Shown here: positions 31,080 to 43,805 of the stretch, in pieces
How the letters are laid out: each line of letters begins with the position of its first letter
Numbering within the stretch: the stretch's first letter is position 1
Assembly (NCBI RefSeq): GCF_910592395.1
Contig: NC_088325.1
Location: 9,490,109 to 9,554,108, forward strand
Source: Lineus longissimus
Taxonomy: Eukaryota > Nemertea > Pilidiophora > Heteronemertea > Lineidae
DNA length: 64,000 bases
Reading direction: 5' to 3'
The notes under the pieces: model-generated
Told to the model about the DNA's origin: nothing
Seen by the model: the letters and a program-made list of their open reading frames with translations, nothing else
The model's database searches: none
Position numbers and translations under genes: made by a program

Positions 31080-33680
31080 GATGACCCCGTCTTGGCCGTC
31101 TTTATGTTGCGATGCATTTTTGCATTACTGTAACGTGACGTAGGTGGATACCCTTCCTGCGCTGGAGTTTTGTGTTGTTAGGTTGGTATGAACGTGTGAT
31201 ATTAAAAGCCTCATTTGGGCATGCGATGACCAGTCTGTCCAATGACGCCAACAATACCAACAGGAACTGACCTAGGGCTATGAACCTCAGACTCCTGAGG
31301 CTGAAGGAGATGTACTTCTCCACGATTTTTTGGAATACACATGACTTGCCACTCAGCCTCACTAATTGCATGTAGGATGAGAAGCGCATAGTAATTTCTC
31401 AGATTGGGGAAGATAACCGGGATAGGTGTCTTATCTGCACTGAGTCTCAACGTCGGTTTTCAACCATTGTGGTCTTCTCCTCTCTACCTGCCAGTTATTT
31501 GATAGTGATCACAACCGCTGTCACTATCCAGTGGCTTTTTGCACACGTGACAATCATGTTCCTCATTGTGGTCTCTGACATCTGTCCCGGTAATATCCAT
31601 TAGTGGTGGGCTTGAGAGACTGTCCTTGATTTTTGTCTCTTCCTCCTCCCGGCATTCCAGGAACCTCTTTGCAGCTTGCGGCCCCGCACCTAACAACCAC
31701 ATAGCCAAAGCAATGGCTTCGTGATGCTGCGTCTTCTGTGTACTGCTTTTGATGGGATCGTGCACGGCTCCATCTTTCTTCGTCGTCAGGGCCGCAAAGT
31801 CGGCATAGATGACATATAGAGCCTTCGCTTGTGATGGTTGATGAACTTCAATATTTTCTGACTCTCTTCAGGCATCCGTTGATTCCCTTGCAGTCTGACT
31901 TGTGCTTAGGTAGTATTTTCTCCCTTGAGATGAAGTGAAGACATCTTTTACAGAAATGCTTCCTTCCATGATGGTTGTTGTGATCGAACAAGAGACGATT
32001 GAGGTCCTTGATTCACGTGCGATGATTGATTCCACCCTTCTCAATCAGCATGCAATTAACCCTTGGGATGTACACCTGTGCCTCATTGATGTGAAGGAGG
32101 TAGACCCCAGTGTCATGTCAAATTAAAACACGTTGATGGCTAGTCCATTTACCTCAGTCTCCACCTTCTTGATATGGGTCAGAAGGGTCGAACTGTCCAC
32201 ACTCTTGAAATCTAAGGTGCCGGGTAAGCTCAGCATTCTAGTGTGATCATGATATCATGAGATTGTAAGCAACCGTGTACATGTAGGAATATATGCATCC
32301 AAAATGTCGAGAGCATCAAACGCGGGAAGCCAAGATCTGATGGCAATAATGGTACCAGAGGAGGACTTATCCTGTAAAACTATCCTGGAGCAGCCATGTG
32401 AATACTTACACTCTGCATTTTATGAAAATGAACAACAACCAACAAACGTGTGGAGGAAAATGGTAAGTGATGGATGGAAAAGAGTTCAGGGTGACTGTCA
32501 TTGTTCGGTGACATCAAAGGACTGTTACACCTCTATAATGGCGGTGTGGCCCATGCCGCTTTGCTTGATTTGCTTGAGACGACTCCAACATTTTTAAACC
32601 TGCAACCTGTCGCACAGCTACCCTTCATCTTCCTGATCCAACAAAGCGCAAGTTAGCTACTGCTGTTTGGAGAAGTTATCCTCCAAAGGATGTGTATAGG
32701 TAGACTAGGGAAACGCACAAGCCTAGACCCAGTCATTGGAGTAGTGTATACACCGGATGAGGGGAAAACATACACTTTGCAGGAACTATGTGTCCCGACA
32801 AGGGAGAGCAAAGGAAGCCTTGAAGAAGGTCAGAACTTCAATCTCCTACAATTTCCTTCACGCTGCCAACACACGACATTGACTTTCCCTAGCCTTAGCG
32901 CAGTTTCAAGAGGAAAAAACGAATTGTCGTGTCTTGATCAGCACATTTGATTCATGGCTTGCGGATTTTTGCGGAATCAAATAGACTTAGTGGATTCAGC
33001 TTCGGAATTTCTATGGACTTAAAATGTGTGCAGTATCCACAAAGTTTCACCGTCGTTCATTATTAAGAACAGGCAACAAATACTTCAGTATTTTTCATCC
33101 GAACCTGTAATTGGTGCCAAGTTGGCTCAGCCTTTCTTCTTAGAGTATTGACTTGATTGCGCCACATAAGCAGTAATGATCAGAATGCAAGTTCACCCTG
33201 CGGTGAAACTGACCTAGACTGTCGAGTATTAACCACCAGTTCGTAAAAATCCTGCAAGACCAGTAATGTCGAGGGGTTGGGCCGTACTCTTGGCTCTCCG
33301 TTGTAAGATCATGACCAAAGTGCAAACTTGACCCAGTTAGATTCCGGGCTTTCCCTTTGAAAGGTCACCTGACTGCAAGTTCACAGTTGTGAAATTGCTT
33401 GCCTTTTGATCAGTGGATATGCATGAACATTTTTGTATATGGAGGTTTCTCTGATCTCTTGGCAAAATTATCACGAGATTGTACAGTCCTACCGGAAAGT
33501 AAATTTCCGTTTTTAAAAATATCACAGAGATAAAATAAGATATTTGAATGCAGTTTTCAGCAGAGTCTGTTACATTTAGTTGGTCATATATCTGTTGTAT
33601 CTGGATGCACCTAATTCCATCCCGTCATTATGTGACAAACATTTTTAAAAAGGTCCAAAAATCACTTTTTTTATTTCATA
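31080..33680. other. Intron, unassigned; two weak coding-like frames
   Basis: A minus frame at 31,484-31,765 (with CHVCKKPLDSDSGC, a C..C...C pattern) and a plus frame at 32,304-32,597 look somewhat protein-like. They lack a recognisable family and good splice context. The rest shows nothing. Confidence 0.35.
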
Positions 33681-33683
33681 TGC

Positions 33684-33960
33684 CTTTTCCAACATTGAAA
33701 TGAACCAATGAGCTGTGCTTTATGACCATAATTTGTTGGCTCTTGCAATTCCATACAGTGTGTTCAATAGTCATGACAAATGCACATTTTTGCTTAGGAT
33801 TTGATGTTATTTTTTTTAATCTCTTCCATGAATTTGATAACCTTTCATGTATGAGCTGAGTTGGCCATAAAGACCCTGACTGACTGCATTGCTGACTGTG
33901 AGGGGTGTTCTCAAAGGTCACCAGCTGTCTGAAAAAAACAATTACCTGTAGCGAGGGAAA
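33684..33960 (-). repeat. Dispersed repeat R4, copy 1 (minus)
   Basis: About 270 bp, inverted relative to 54,214-54,480. The conserved core reads ttcagacagct..gacctttg and cagtcagtcagggtctttat on the minus strand. It includes a consensus-like splice acceptor, so it may derive from a gene. Confidence 0.8.
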
Positions 33961-35256
33961 ACTAATCTTCAAAATGAAAGAATTTAGCAGGAATTTTCTA
34001 GCAATGCAAGAAAAAAACACCTTTGTTGCATCATAGTTCACCGATACATTGTGAAAAAGAATGAAAATAAAAAAAAAAAAAAGCTGGAACAGTTTTTCGC
34101 ACAAGGAGTGGTGCGTATTACAATTAGCGATTAATGCGTCTAAGAGCTGAAAAAAAGTTTATATGTCAAACACTTTCAGTAAAATAGTCTACTGATAGAG
34201 AAACAAGAGAAAAAACAAACATACTGAAGTATAGCGCTGCTCACCCCTTAATATTAATTTTTTGGACCACAGAGAATTTCATTAACCATAGCTGCAGAAC
34301 AAATCTTTGATATTTATTCGTGTACAATGACGCTGTGCATTGATTATGGCATTTCACGCTCTATTCCGCCTATTTCTAGGTGAATGCATTGATGAAATCT
34401 TCAGATAGGTATTTTTTTAATTTGAACTTTTCAAATGTGCCAAGTTTCAATTACAAATACATATTAGGAAATGAAATGGCCAAGGGTCATTGTGCTCACC
34501 GTATAGAATACTTGGTGGTTAGGAATTCATCCTGGTTAAGAAACATGCTACATGTATAGTATATAGGTCAAACCAAAGTCGGTACGACATGTGATGTATC
34601 GTTGCTTGGAGTAACTACCATACAAATATCATCGAAAACTAGAATTGTCAGTTGAGTCTTGCCAGACTCTGGAGTCTCCGCCACTGTGAGGCTCGGATGT
34701 GTTAGGCTGTGCGCAAACCCCTTACTGTTGAAATGTGAACATTTTGGGGACATCTAGGCTTGAAACACATTTTTTCAACGAGTAGCAATTTTGCTAATCA
34801 AAGTCCGAAATGGATTAGTTTTGGAAATTGATTAGCAACTGTCTACAATTTAAAGCAATTTTTATAGCATGACAAAATAATACCCCTTCTTCTAAAAAAC
34901 AAAAAGCAAAATCCATCATTGATATGTGTAAGGAGTTCATATCTCCCGCTACTGAGACTTTTTAGCGACCAAGACGTCATAATTTATGCCTGAAAATCAC
35001 TCAAACTCGTTGATTAAGTTGTCACAGACATAAGAAACAGTCATTATATGTTGTTCAGAACAGAGATGATACCATTCAAAACTATTGAGAGCTTTAGGGA
35101 GAGTTGCTTGTGTCAAAAGAGGACTATAAAATCGGCGAAATCTATGTACAACATACACTATGTACATACATTGTAGATCATCGCTGTATAGACATCATGC
35201 ATTAATGTTCACAAACTCGTACCGGGACTTGGTGTCAGCAGACAGACCGCAAAAAA
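33961..35256. other. Intron; one fragment of the 36-37 kb repeat
   Basis: 34,556-34,645 (acatgtgatgtatcgttgct, ..atcatcgaaaactag) is a stray piece of the ~290 bp repeat at 36.5 kb. Otherwise unassigned. Confidence 0.6.
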
Positions 35257-36183
35257 GTATACATTGGGTGATTTCAGTTTTTAGATTTAGTTTTAAAACT
35301 AAATGGAACACTAAAACCCTTGATTAAACCAGCATTGAAATGAAGTGGGTTTTAGTTTCATCCTATTTCAAAGTCGCTGTTTGTTGGTTTTAGCATCATG
35401 TCCGGTTTTAGCTTAAAACTAAGGGATGGTTTTAGTGTCAAAAACTAACACCGGGACTAAAACTAAAACTCTCCACAACACCAGAAATGAAATCAGTTCT
35501 GGTGTTAGTTTTGACACTCAGATTTAGCATCATCCCATTTCAAATTAGGTTTTAGTTTCACACTGAAACCAATTGGAACACCAAGGTCTGATCTTAATCC
35601 CAGCTCGGTGTTATATTTGGAAGATTTGTAGTGCATTTTGTATTACCAATAAAACTAACACCTTAGGCATTAACACCGAGTGGATTTCAAAGTTGGTGTT
35701 GGTGTTAAGAAGGGAAAAAAATCATGTTGTCCGTACCATTTCAAGGAGTGGTTGCTGGTATTTTGAACGCTGATGGGAATGATGATGGACGTGAAAGAAG
35801 ACGACCAAATTTGTATTTCTGACAAATGTTTTCAATGTTTTGACAATTTTTATTTGAGGCGTTTGCTAAAATTCTTGTCAGGCAAGATCGGAAGCGGTTT
35901 CAATAGGGAAACAACAGTAACAACGACAACAACATGCATGTTTGGTTTTTCCAAGGTTTTATCTCTGTCCATCTTGGTGTTAGTTTTACCTGCAGAATAA
36001 AACTTCTCCTTAGTTTCAGCCCACGTTTTAGGTGTTTAGATAAAACCAGGTGTTGGTGTTAAACTAAAACCTCGAATTGGTCTTATCCAGACATAGGTTT
36101 TTAGGGGTAGAAATTAAGAATAAAACTGACACTAACACCCAACACTAAAACCAAAACCAACTTTGAAATCACCCATTGTATAC
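35257..36183. mobile_element. Non-autonomous TIR element with internal ttttagttttaaaac repeats
   Basis: The ends gtatacattgggtgatttca and tgaaatcacccattgtatac are inverted repeats with one mismatch and end in TATA. The ~925 bp interior is a mosaic of gttttag and ctaaaac motifs in both directions, plus ggtgttagttt/aaactaacacc. No transposase. Confidence 0.75.
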
Positions 36184-36469
36184 ACTATACACCGTAAGCA
36201 TGTATAACTGCTTTTAGGTACCATAGTACCGGTTGAGATAGAGGTTTGTTCTATGTCTTGCCTTTATGTACTCCTCTGTGTATTGCCAAAGCACTTTCGC
36301 ACTGGAGCCCGGATTCGCTCGATCGAAATACGGACAAGCCTCGCTTTGTTGTAATTTTCTAATCCATTGCTGTCTTTACATACATACACAACATCCACCT
36401 GGAGACGAGTGTACTAGAATAATTTTCTAACAATTCACTAATAAGCGAGATATTGCACTTTTCCCTTTT

Positions 36470-37490
36470 TTAGTTTTGGCCTCCTGGTGGCCAAGTCTAG
36501 AATCAGATCGGATCGAAATTCGGTGTCCGAGGTAACATGACGTAGGAAGTCATGTGTACCAAATTTCAAGTTCATAGGTTTTGCGGTTAAGAAACGTACC
36601 ATAGTTACACTGAAACGGCCAATTTATGCCATTTGACCTAGATGTGACCTTGAAAATTTGGACAAATCAAAAACCCGTATAATATGTGATGTATCCTTGC
36701 TAGGAGAACCTACCATCAACGTTTTATCGAAAACTAGTCACTCATACGAGAGATATCACACTTTTAGGTTTCAACTTCTGGCCCCCTGGTGACCAAGTCG
36801 AGAATTAGATCGGACCGAAATTCAATGTCAGAGGTTACATGACATAGAGAGTCAGTTGTACCAAATTTCAAGTTCATAGTTTAATCGGCTAAGAGACGAG
36901 CCGTAGTTACACCCAAACGGCCAATAACTTCTGTGACCTTGAAAATAAGGTCAAATCAAAACGCCATAAAACATGTGATGTACCTTTGCTAGGAGTACCT
37001 AACATAAAAATTCATCGAAAACAAGATATTGCACTTTTTACCTTTTTTTAGTTTCGGCCCCCTGGTGACCAAGTCAAGAATCAGATCAGACCGAAATACT
37101 GAGTCTGCGGTTATATGACATAAGGGGTCATGTGCATCATTTTTCAAATTCACAACTTAAGTGGTTAAGAAACGTACCATAGTTACACTCAAACGGCCAA
37201 TTTACACCATTTGACCTCTGTGACCTTGAAAACTTCAAAACCCTCATGATATGTGATGTATCCTTGCTAGGAGTACCTACTATAACAATTTTATCGAAAA
37301 CGGGTCACTCATAAGAGAGATATCAAACTTTTTAGGTTTCCACTTCTGGCCCCCTGGTGGCCAAGTTAAGAATCAGATCAGACCGAAATTCATTGTCAGA
37401 GGTCGCCTGACCTGAGGGGTCCTATGTACAAAGTTTCAAGTTCATAGCCCTAGCAGTTAAGAAACGTGCCACTGTTTTTGAAATAGGATA
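36470..37490 (+). repeat. Tandem repeat, ~290 bp unit, ~3.5 copies
   Basis: Units begin near 36,475, 36,774, 37,053 and 37,338 with ggccccctggtgaccaagtc. Each contains gtaccaaatttcaagttcat, aacggccaat and a tgtgaccttgaaaa block. The array ends in gacgacggacgacaacgacg. It resembles an interspersed family common in molluscs and other marine invertebrates. Confidence 0.85.
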
Positions 37491-38083
37491 TGACGACGGA
37501 CGACAACGACGACGGACGACGGACACTGCGGTATTGTATAGACGGACGGTGCCAAAATGCCAACAAGCGACCATTTTCCTCCTAAATCGGGCTGGACAAA
37601 TCCTTTTCTAGATATGCAAGTCTCTTGTTTAGAAACTGTGTTTAGATTTAGATGATTTTGAAAGACTCTGGATTTAGCAAGAAAAGATTTGAGAAAATAG
37701 TAGCTTTTGCAGAGTGAAATCCAAAATGACGTGGACATTTACCCTTCTGAAAAAGCCAACAGTTCCCTCTTTGAAAGCCTATACGCGCTAAATCGGCTTT
37801 GATAATTATTCTTTTGACTTCTGTCAATGCGCTCGCCCTACGGAAAATCTCAAGAGCTTAAAGACTACAATGGAAATCAAAGGGGCGAACCAAACTAGGC
37901 GCTAAACTTGAACACTATAAGAAAGTAAAATTGCCTTTTCGCCTCTAGAAGGTTAGTTTCAGCGAAACAACTACGGTTCTATTGACAGGAAGCAACTGAG
38001 AAGATTATACAATTACAACAAAGGCTTAAAAAAGTGCGTGGGATTAAAAGTCTTTGCTCTAAAAAAAATTCGAAATAACTCAC
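37491..38083. other. Intron, unassigned
   Basis: No exon or repeat recognised. Confidence 0.5.
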
Positions 38084-38232
38084 GTTTTGAAGTTTCTTGG
38101 CGTGTCTTCTTCGCACAAAAGTGTATATGGATATAAACAGTACGCCTGATACGATAACCACCACAACAGGGACTGACACAAAGGTGGCAGTGGTACGTAC
38201 ATCCATTCCGGGTTGTGGTGGATTTGGGGTCA
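38084..38232 (-). CDS. Transmembrane exon of the receptor-like gene
   Basis: A 149 bp exon between cttataacag and gtgagt, entered in phase 1 and left in phase 0. After a Pro-rich stalk (TPNPPQPGMDVRT) it codes an ~23-residue hydrophobic helix, FVSVPVVVVIVSGVLFISIY, then TFVRRRHAKKLQN, a basic stop-transfer sequence. The outside-to-inside order is right for a type I protein. The incoming phase matches the donor of the Ig-like exon at 56,600 and the outgoing phase matches the exon at 18,255. A single-pass receptor is inferred. What bridges the ~18 kb and ~20 kb introns is unproven. Confidence 0.68.
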
Positions 38233-38558
38233 CTGTTATAAGAGGAAAGTCGTAGACAATAAAATGTCATTATTAAAAAATCAAAGTCAAAATGGTTTGA
38301 TTGATATTTTCAACATAATTTAGAAGCGTGTCATAGCAAGAATGATTCCTTATCAACAAAAAGATATCCACAAAAACACACTCAAGAGTGTTTTTTGGTC
38401 CATTCTGCTCCCTAAAAAGACCATTCCAAACTTATTACTACTATATGAGTTAGTTAATTCGCTGAAGGTGAAAGGTTAGTTTCTTCCACTTTTGGTCGTT
38501 TGGGTCAGTTGATTTTTACGAGTCTTAATCCAGGGTTCCTTAAGCCACTGTGATTGTT

Positions 38559-38900
38559 TTATATTTCCGTGGGTTGGGGGTCGGACCTTTTGTTGATTTC
38601 CGGATATCCAGTGTAATCATTAGGACAGAAACTGTGCTTCATTGAAAAACATTGGATCCAGTTACTCCGCTTAAGGCAGCTCAACTCGTTCGGAATACTC
38701 CGCGTTGGAGATGGAAATGGAAAGGACGTCCGATCCCAACAAACATCGTCATTACCATTTGAAACTGTATTCCAAACAAATTGTGTATTTGGTGTATAAT
38801 AATTGCCAAGAACAAATCCAGATGTTTTTGTATCGGGAGGTTTGTATGGCAATTTGAAAGTTGGGGGTCAGGTTCTGGAATCTTCGAAGTAATCATTGTA
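38559..38900 (-). other. Unassigned frame next to the membrane exon
   Basis: A ~97-codon frame with four cysteines (VCWDR, LSCLK, QCFSM, FCPND) and low repeat content. An overlapping frame upstream looks like its shifted continuation. No acceptor or donor places it in the receptor gene, and I know no family for it. Confidence 0.3.
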
Positions 38901-40879
38901 GACCGCCTAAGAAAATGGCTAGTTTAGGGTATAAATGTTAAACATATGTTGAAACATAACAAGGGTCAGTTAACGGGCAACTCAGGAGAGCCCTGAAATT
39001 CAATTTATTCGTTCAATTTATCTGCCTTCACACAGATGTAGAGATCACGCCACTTTTGTTATGAAGCATCCTGGGTGCCCGCTACTGTTTCAATTAGTGA
39101 ATTGGGTGGATATTGAACTCGCCAATAAGAAGGGAAACGAGAAAAAAAGTAGATGTAAAAATCGACATTAAAATGGATAACTCTTTTACCAAAACCCTCT
39201 TATCCAGGCCAGAACCCCTCCCCCCCCCCCCCCCCAAAGAAAAACAACACACCTTCTTACACCCAAAGGTAAGGGTAGAGGCATGATTTACCCAGTGTGG
39301 ACAGTGTCAGCAAGTCACTGTCCACAATGGTTACCACAGTGCTAGCAGACGACAATAACAAGTTTTAAAGCACAGGCAGATTCAGCAGCTAATAATTCCT
39401 GTTATATTGCACCACTTGACGTGGCTTTGCTGTTTGATATTTTCGGACGATAACTTGAACACATGTCAACAGTTTTATATTGATTAAGCTGTCTTGCATG
39501 AGTAGAAAAAGCAGTGTTTTTGTACGTAGACCTATGCCTAATTTAGGGTACAAATTGCGCTTATGTCTCACATATCTGCCTAAGTTTTGAAGATTATTTC
39601 ATGTGCTGTGTTATGTAGCATGTACACAAGAATAGGCAGATATGATAACAAGTACTTGGCTAAAAGTGTTCTATAAAGTGACTGTTAATGCAATAAAATA
39701 AGGCAGACGGTCCGCTATGGTTACCTGAGTCATTTTCATGACTGTCCGCTTGTCCGCTATGGTTACACATGTAGCCAATGGATATGTCAGTTCCATTCAC
39801 TACATGTGTAAACGTAGCGGACAGTCATGGAAGTGCATGAAGTAACCATAGCGGACCGTCTGCCGTCTCATTGGCTCACTGTCCCATAGTGACCATTATT
39901 TTTATGTCAGATTTTCAACCTCATTTTGCGTTTACACCGTTTGTCTATATGCGTTGACCGATGTTGGCGCAATTGGTATCATTGGCTGCGTTCAGCGTCG
40001 AAGTTGTGTCTCGTGAAGTGATTTTGGACCATAAACCATCGAATATATCCGTTTTTGTCGATTTGCCATGTAATTTAGGAACGCCCCTTGTCCAGGGGGT
40101 GAGTCATATTGATTTATTATGGTCTTATGTACGTAAGCTCGTGCATGGGGACGAGCGTTCTATGTTTCAACGAATCCATTACCTTAGCAATTTCGAATAT
40201 CTTTTGAAAGACCTGAGCAGTGCAAATCCACGAGTGTTGGCGTCATCGCCACAAACTATCTATTTCATATTCATATATTGTGTATTTATATCGAATCGAT
40301 CGACAAACGGCCGACAAACATGCGCAGAGAAAGGAATGAATTTCGTGCGAGTTTATGCATGGCACGAGCAAAGCGGTCAAATCGTCCTTAGTACAAATCG
40401 ACCCCTTGACAGTTCGTCCCCTCGGCCCTCTGTGGGGGAAAGCCCGCGGGAAATCAGACAAGGTCGTGCCGTTCTTTGGCGCGAATGACGTCACATAGAA
40501 TTCCGTGTCCGTATCTTTTTAAATATCATAACCACGTGTTGTTGTTTGCGTTTTGGACATAGAACTTTTTTCGTTCTTGAGAAGGCTTGGGCTTGTCAAT
40601 TGAAAATTTGCATCAATTCCCGTTACTTTTACAGATGCTCATGTTTCAGCATATATGTAAAAAGATGATGCAGGATGCATCTGATCACAGAAACTTGATG
40701 GAAAAAAATAGTAATCATAAAAGAATCTCTTATATGATTACAAATTTCTTTTTTTCTTCTTTTGCGTCAAGTTCCTGTGCATCTGATGCCTTCACAGTGT
40801 CTTGTGATTGGGTGGGCCTTATCATCTTGACTTACAGATTATCGATTGCTCGGGCGTTTATGGCAAGCCGTTGTTCATC

Positions 40880-41115
40880 AGTTTCAAATAAACCAAGTTT
40901 CTTTTAAATTAACTTGGTTTCTTTTCAACGAAACTTCGTTTCTTTGATCCTGTTCATAAAAAACAAGTTTATTTGTAAAGAAACCTGGTTTTTGAAACGA
41001 AACTAGGTTTTTGAAAAGTTTTTTTAAAAGAAACCTTTTTGAAAAGACACTTGGACCTTGTCCATGAAGACACTACGTTTCTTTGAAAAGAAACCATTAA
41101 AAGAACCTGCTTTAT
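40880..41115. repeat. Low-complexity gaaac/gtttc repeat
   Basis: Alternating gaaacnnngtttc and cttttgaaaag motifs in both orientations, able to form many short hairpins. Confidence 0.75.
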
Positions 41116-41931
41116 TTGAAATATGAAGAAACGGGCTTGCCATAGCCATTAAATCCAAACTCTTCACTCACTAGAACAAGAGGGTTATTTGGACAATTTC
41201 CATTCTTGTACAAACATGCCCCCCCCCCCCCCCCCCCCAACCTTCACTAATAACCCCTGTGCCGGTTAATAAAAAGTCAGTGAAGTTATTTGCCCTATAA
41301 ATTGGTACCAGTCTGATGGTTACTCTAAGTCCTAATGAAGTAATAATTACCGGTACGTAATAAAGATGTGATATAACTGTAATTGACAGTGATTGCCCCC
41401 CCCCCCCCGGGCACGGCACTTTATAACCTGGCAGTTAACTTTGTCAATAGGGCCTTAGGCTTGAGTGGGGTACCTTACAATAGCAGTTTCGAGTTCCCCT
41501 CGCCCACAACCAAACTGTACATTTCTCATATTGGCCCTCACACCTCCTAATGCTGAAAGGCCCCTATCCCTACCACACCCCAACAATTGAACTCCCTAAC
41601 CTCAAATGAATCCCACGCATCGAAAACAAGCGCACTTCCAGAAAGTGATCAATGCGCCACCTAAACCATCATTAAACCAGTGAGCCTATGTCGCCGAAGG
41701 GCTTGTATTGTATTTTAAGTCACTTTAGAACACTTTGAGTCAAGTGTATCCTATCACACCTGCCTATTCTGGTTTACATACTACCCAACAGAGCACATGA
41801 AATAATATTCACAACCTAGGCAGATATGGTAGAAATAAACATAATATGTACCCTAAATTAAGCATACAGGGCTTAAAAACACTGTTTTTCTCTATTTATT
41901 CAGTACAGCTACACCAATATAAACCTATTGA

Positions 41932-42122
41932 GGGTTGACCATAGGTACCGCCATTTTGACTAGACCTCAAAATCCTTGCCTAATAATTGAATGCTCATTT
42001 AAATCCTGGGAGGCTGTTCTCTGTGAAACAAAGAACAGACTCCAGCCCTTGAAATGAGCATTCACGATGTTTTGAAAAGGTTATAATTTCTTTAGAATTT
42101 TGGCGGTACCTATGGTCAACCC
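41932..42122. mobile_element. MITE nested in the right foldback arm, TTAA-type
   Basis: Ends gggttgaccataggtaccgc and gcggtacctatggtcaaccc are inverted repeats. The flanks are ttga and ttaa. The uninterrupted related arm at 53,659 reads cctattaacag, so the target was TTAA, as for piggyBac or Kolobok elements. Length 191 bp. Confidence 0.8.
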
Positions 42123-42289
42123 TTAACAGATGTGTTTACGTTATTATCTGGAAATATCTAACAGCAAATCCCCGTTGAATACCATAGAATAGGAATTATT
42201 TGCTGTTGAATACGCCTGAGTTTTGTTATTTTTCCTCTGCTAGCGCTGTGGTAACCATAGTGGACACTGTCCAAATCCCACACTGATAC

Positions 42290-43258
42290 CATCTATAACG
42301 TCACCCGAATCGGAGTCTTTCAAATAAATTAAGTACTTATTTTATTATTTTATTGTTTTATCTATTTATTTGAACTACTTTGCTCGAGTTAAGAACTAAA
42401 CGCGATTTATTATTTCGTGGACATGCTCGATATGATCAGAAAAGGGTTAAGTGTCATTGCATGAGTGGACCATGCAAAAACCAAAAGGAGGTGATAACCC
42501 ACTGGATCACGGATCTGGCTTATATTTGCCCCAAAGTTTGGTCTTAGGGTAGGGTGTGGGCAGGTAAAGCCTTTCGGCAAAAAAACACACTGGTCCGGTT
42601 TTAGGGGTCAAATTCTGTTTTGTTCATTTCCCCTTTAAAAAAGTGAGATTTTTTAACCAAAAATCTACCACATTTCTCAATTTCTTGCACCTGCCCCAGC
42701 TAATTTACCACATATTGTTTTCAGGGGTTTTGAAGTATAGGTCATTTGCCTGATTCTGAAAAAAAATGGGCTTCATATCATTTTGGGATTAAGGGTATCA
42801 TGGCCCTTAAAGTTGCCCTGTCCCTTAGGGCCCAAAAAATTAGTTGAACATATTTTGGGTTTTCTCAACTGCCACAGGGTTTGGGAAAATAATCTTTTAT
42901 CATAAGTGACATGAAGTGTTAATCTTTCAATTAGAACAATCAAAACTTTGTGCGGTACTTTCCTTTCTTTTACTGAGGGTCATGAACACCCCTGGTTTTT
43001 AGTGGTTTTTCAGTTACACAGGAAATGGGCATAAACCCCTGTGATACGAGCAAGTGCCGTCATTCCCTCAGTTAAAGTCATCAAAAACATATGTTTGCCC
43101 CCAGATACCCCCCCTACCCACCCTCAACAACCCTTCTACTTAGGGTAGGCCCTATACTCGTTTTTTATAGTTCAGCCAGACCTGTACGGCAGCTCCGGAA
43201 CTGGTCTTTACAAGTTTACTTGTAAGTGCAAAAGAAAGAAAAAAAGTGCTTGCATGAA
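42290..43258. other. Unassigned sequence
   Basis: No gene or repeat I can support. Confidence 0.5.
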
Positions 43259-43720
43259 GGCCAGAGACCTCTATTAAAACCTGTGTACATTACGTGTACA
43301 TTGTTGTGCATAAGTTTTGGTAAAAAAAGTACACATTGGACCAATCAATCTGCACAAAATTTTATATGTGTCAAGAAGAACCCTTTGCCAATAGCATAAT
43401 AAAGTTTAGAAACATTCCAATACCGATTGCCTGAGAAAATGAGATTTCCGTACACCATATCCATCAAAACGTCACTGGCGCATTGATATGGCCCTGTCAA
43501 AGTACAAGTTCTAAACTGACCAGTGAGACCACATTTTCTTAAATATATTATCAAAAAGCATATTTCTGTGATGGCCTGACTCTGTAGATTAAAAATCAAC
43601 CACAGATTGAGAATTAATTCCACTTTGGTCCATCCCAGCCATGTATTTACCACAACTTGACATTTTGATAAGCTCTATGTGCCACACTTCCGGTCGTGGA
43701 TGAATACAGGACTCTGCCCT
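43259..43720. repeat. Dispersed repeat R1, copy 2
   Basis: See copy 1 at 28,029. Immediately followed by the plus-strand coding remnant. Confidence 0.85.
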
Positions 43721-43805
43721 GAATGAAGAGTTTTGACAGTTCTGTTAGAAATGACTGAATAACAAGGCCCAAAGCCCATTAACTGCGGGTTTTCAGGCAT
43801 CTTCC

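Larger units (their letters stand above)
39292..42285. mobile_element. Foldback-like element with ~450 bp inverted arms
   Basis: The left arm (39,292-39,745) and right arm (about 41,690-42,285) are inverted copies of one sequence. Both show actgtccRctatggttacc near the outer end and gctagcag next to it. Between them lie ~1.9 kb with a 175-codon frame (39,961-40,488) of no known family. Another palindrome built on gtccgctatggttac closes the left arm (39,702-39,868). Related arms occur at 53.1-53.7 kb. Confidence 0.65.

Noticed and set aside
30652-31117. Pro/Tyr-rich repeat proteins on the minus strand
   Set aside because: All three frames are open because the minisatellite unit lacks stops; there is no start context or transcript evidence.
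39961-40488. 175-codon plus ORF as a host gene
   Set aside because: Lies inside the foldback-like element, no domain, no splice support, and an antisense frame is also open.
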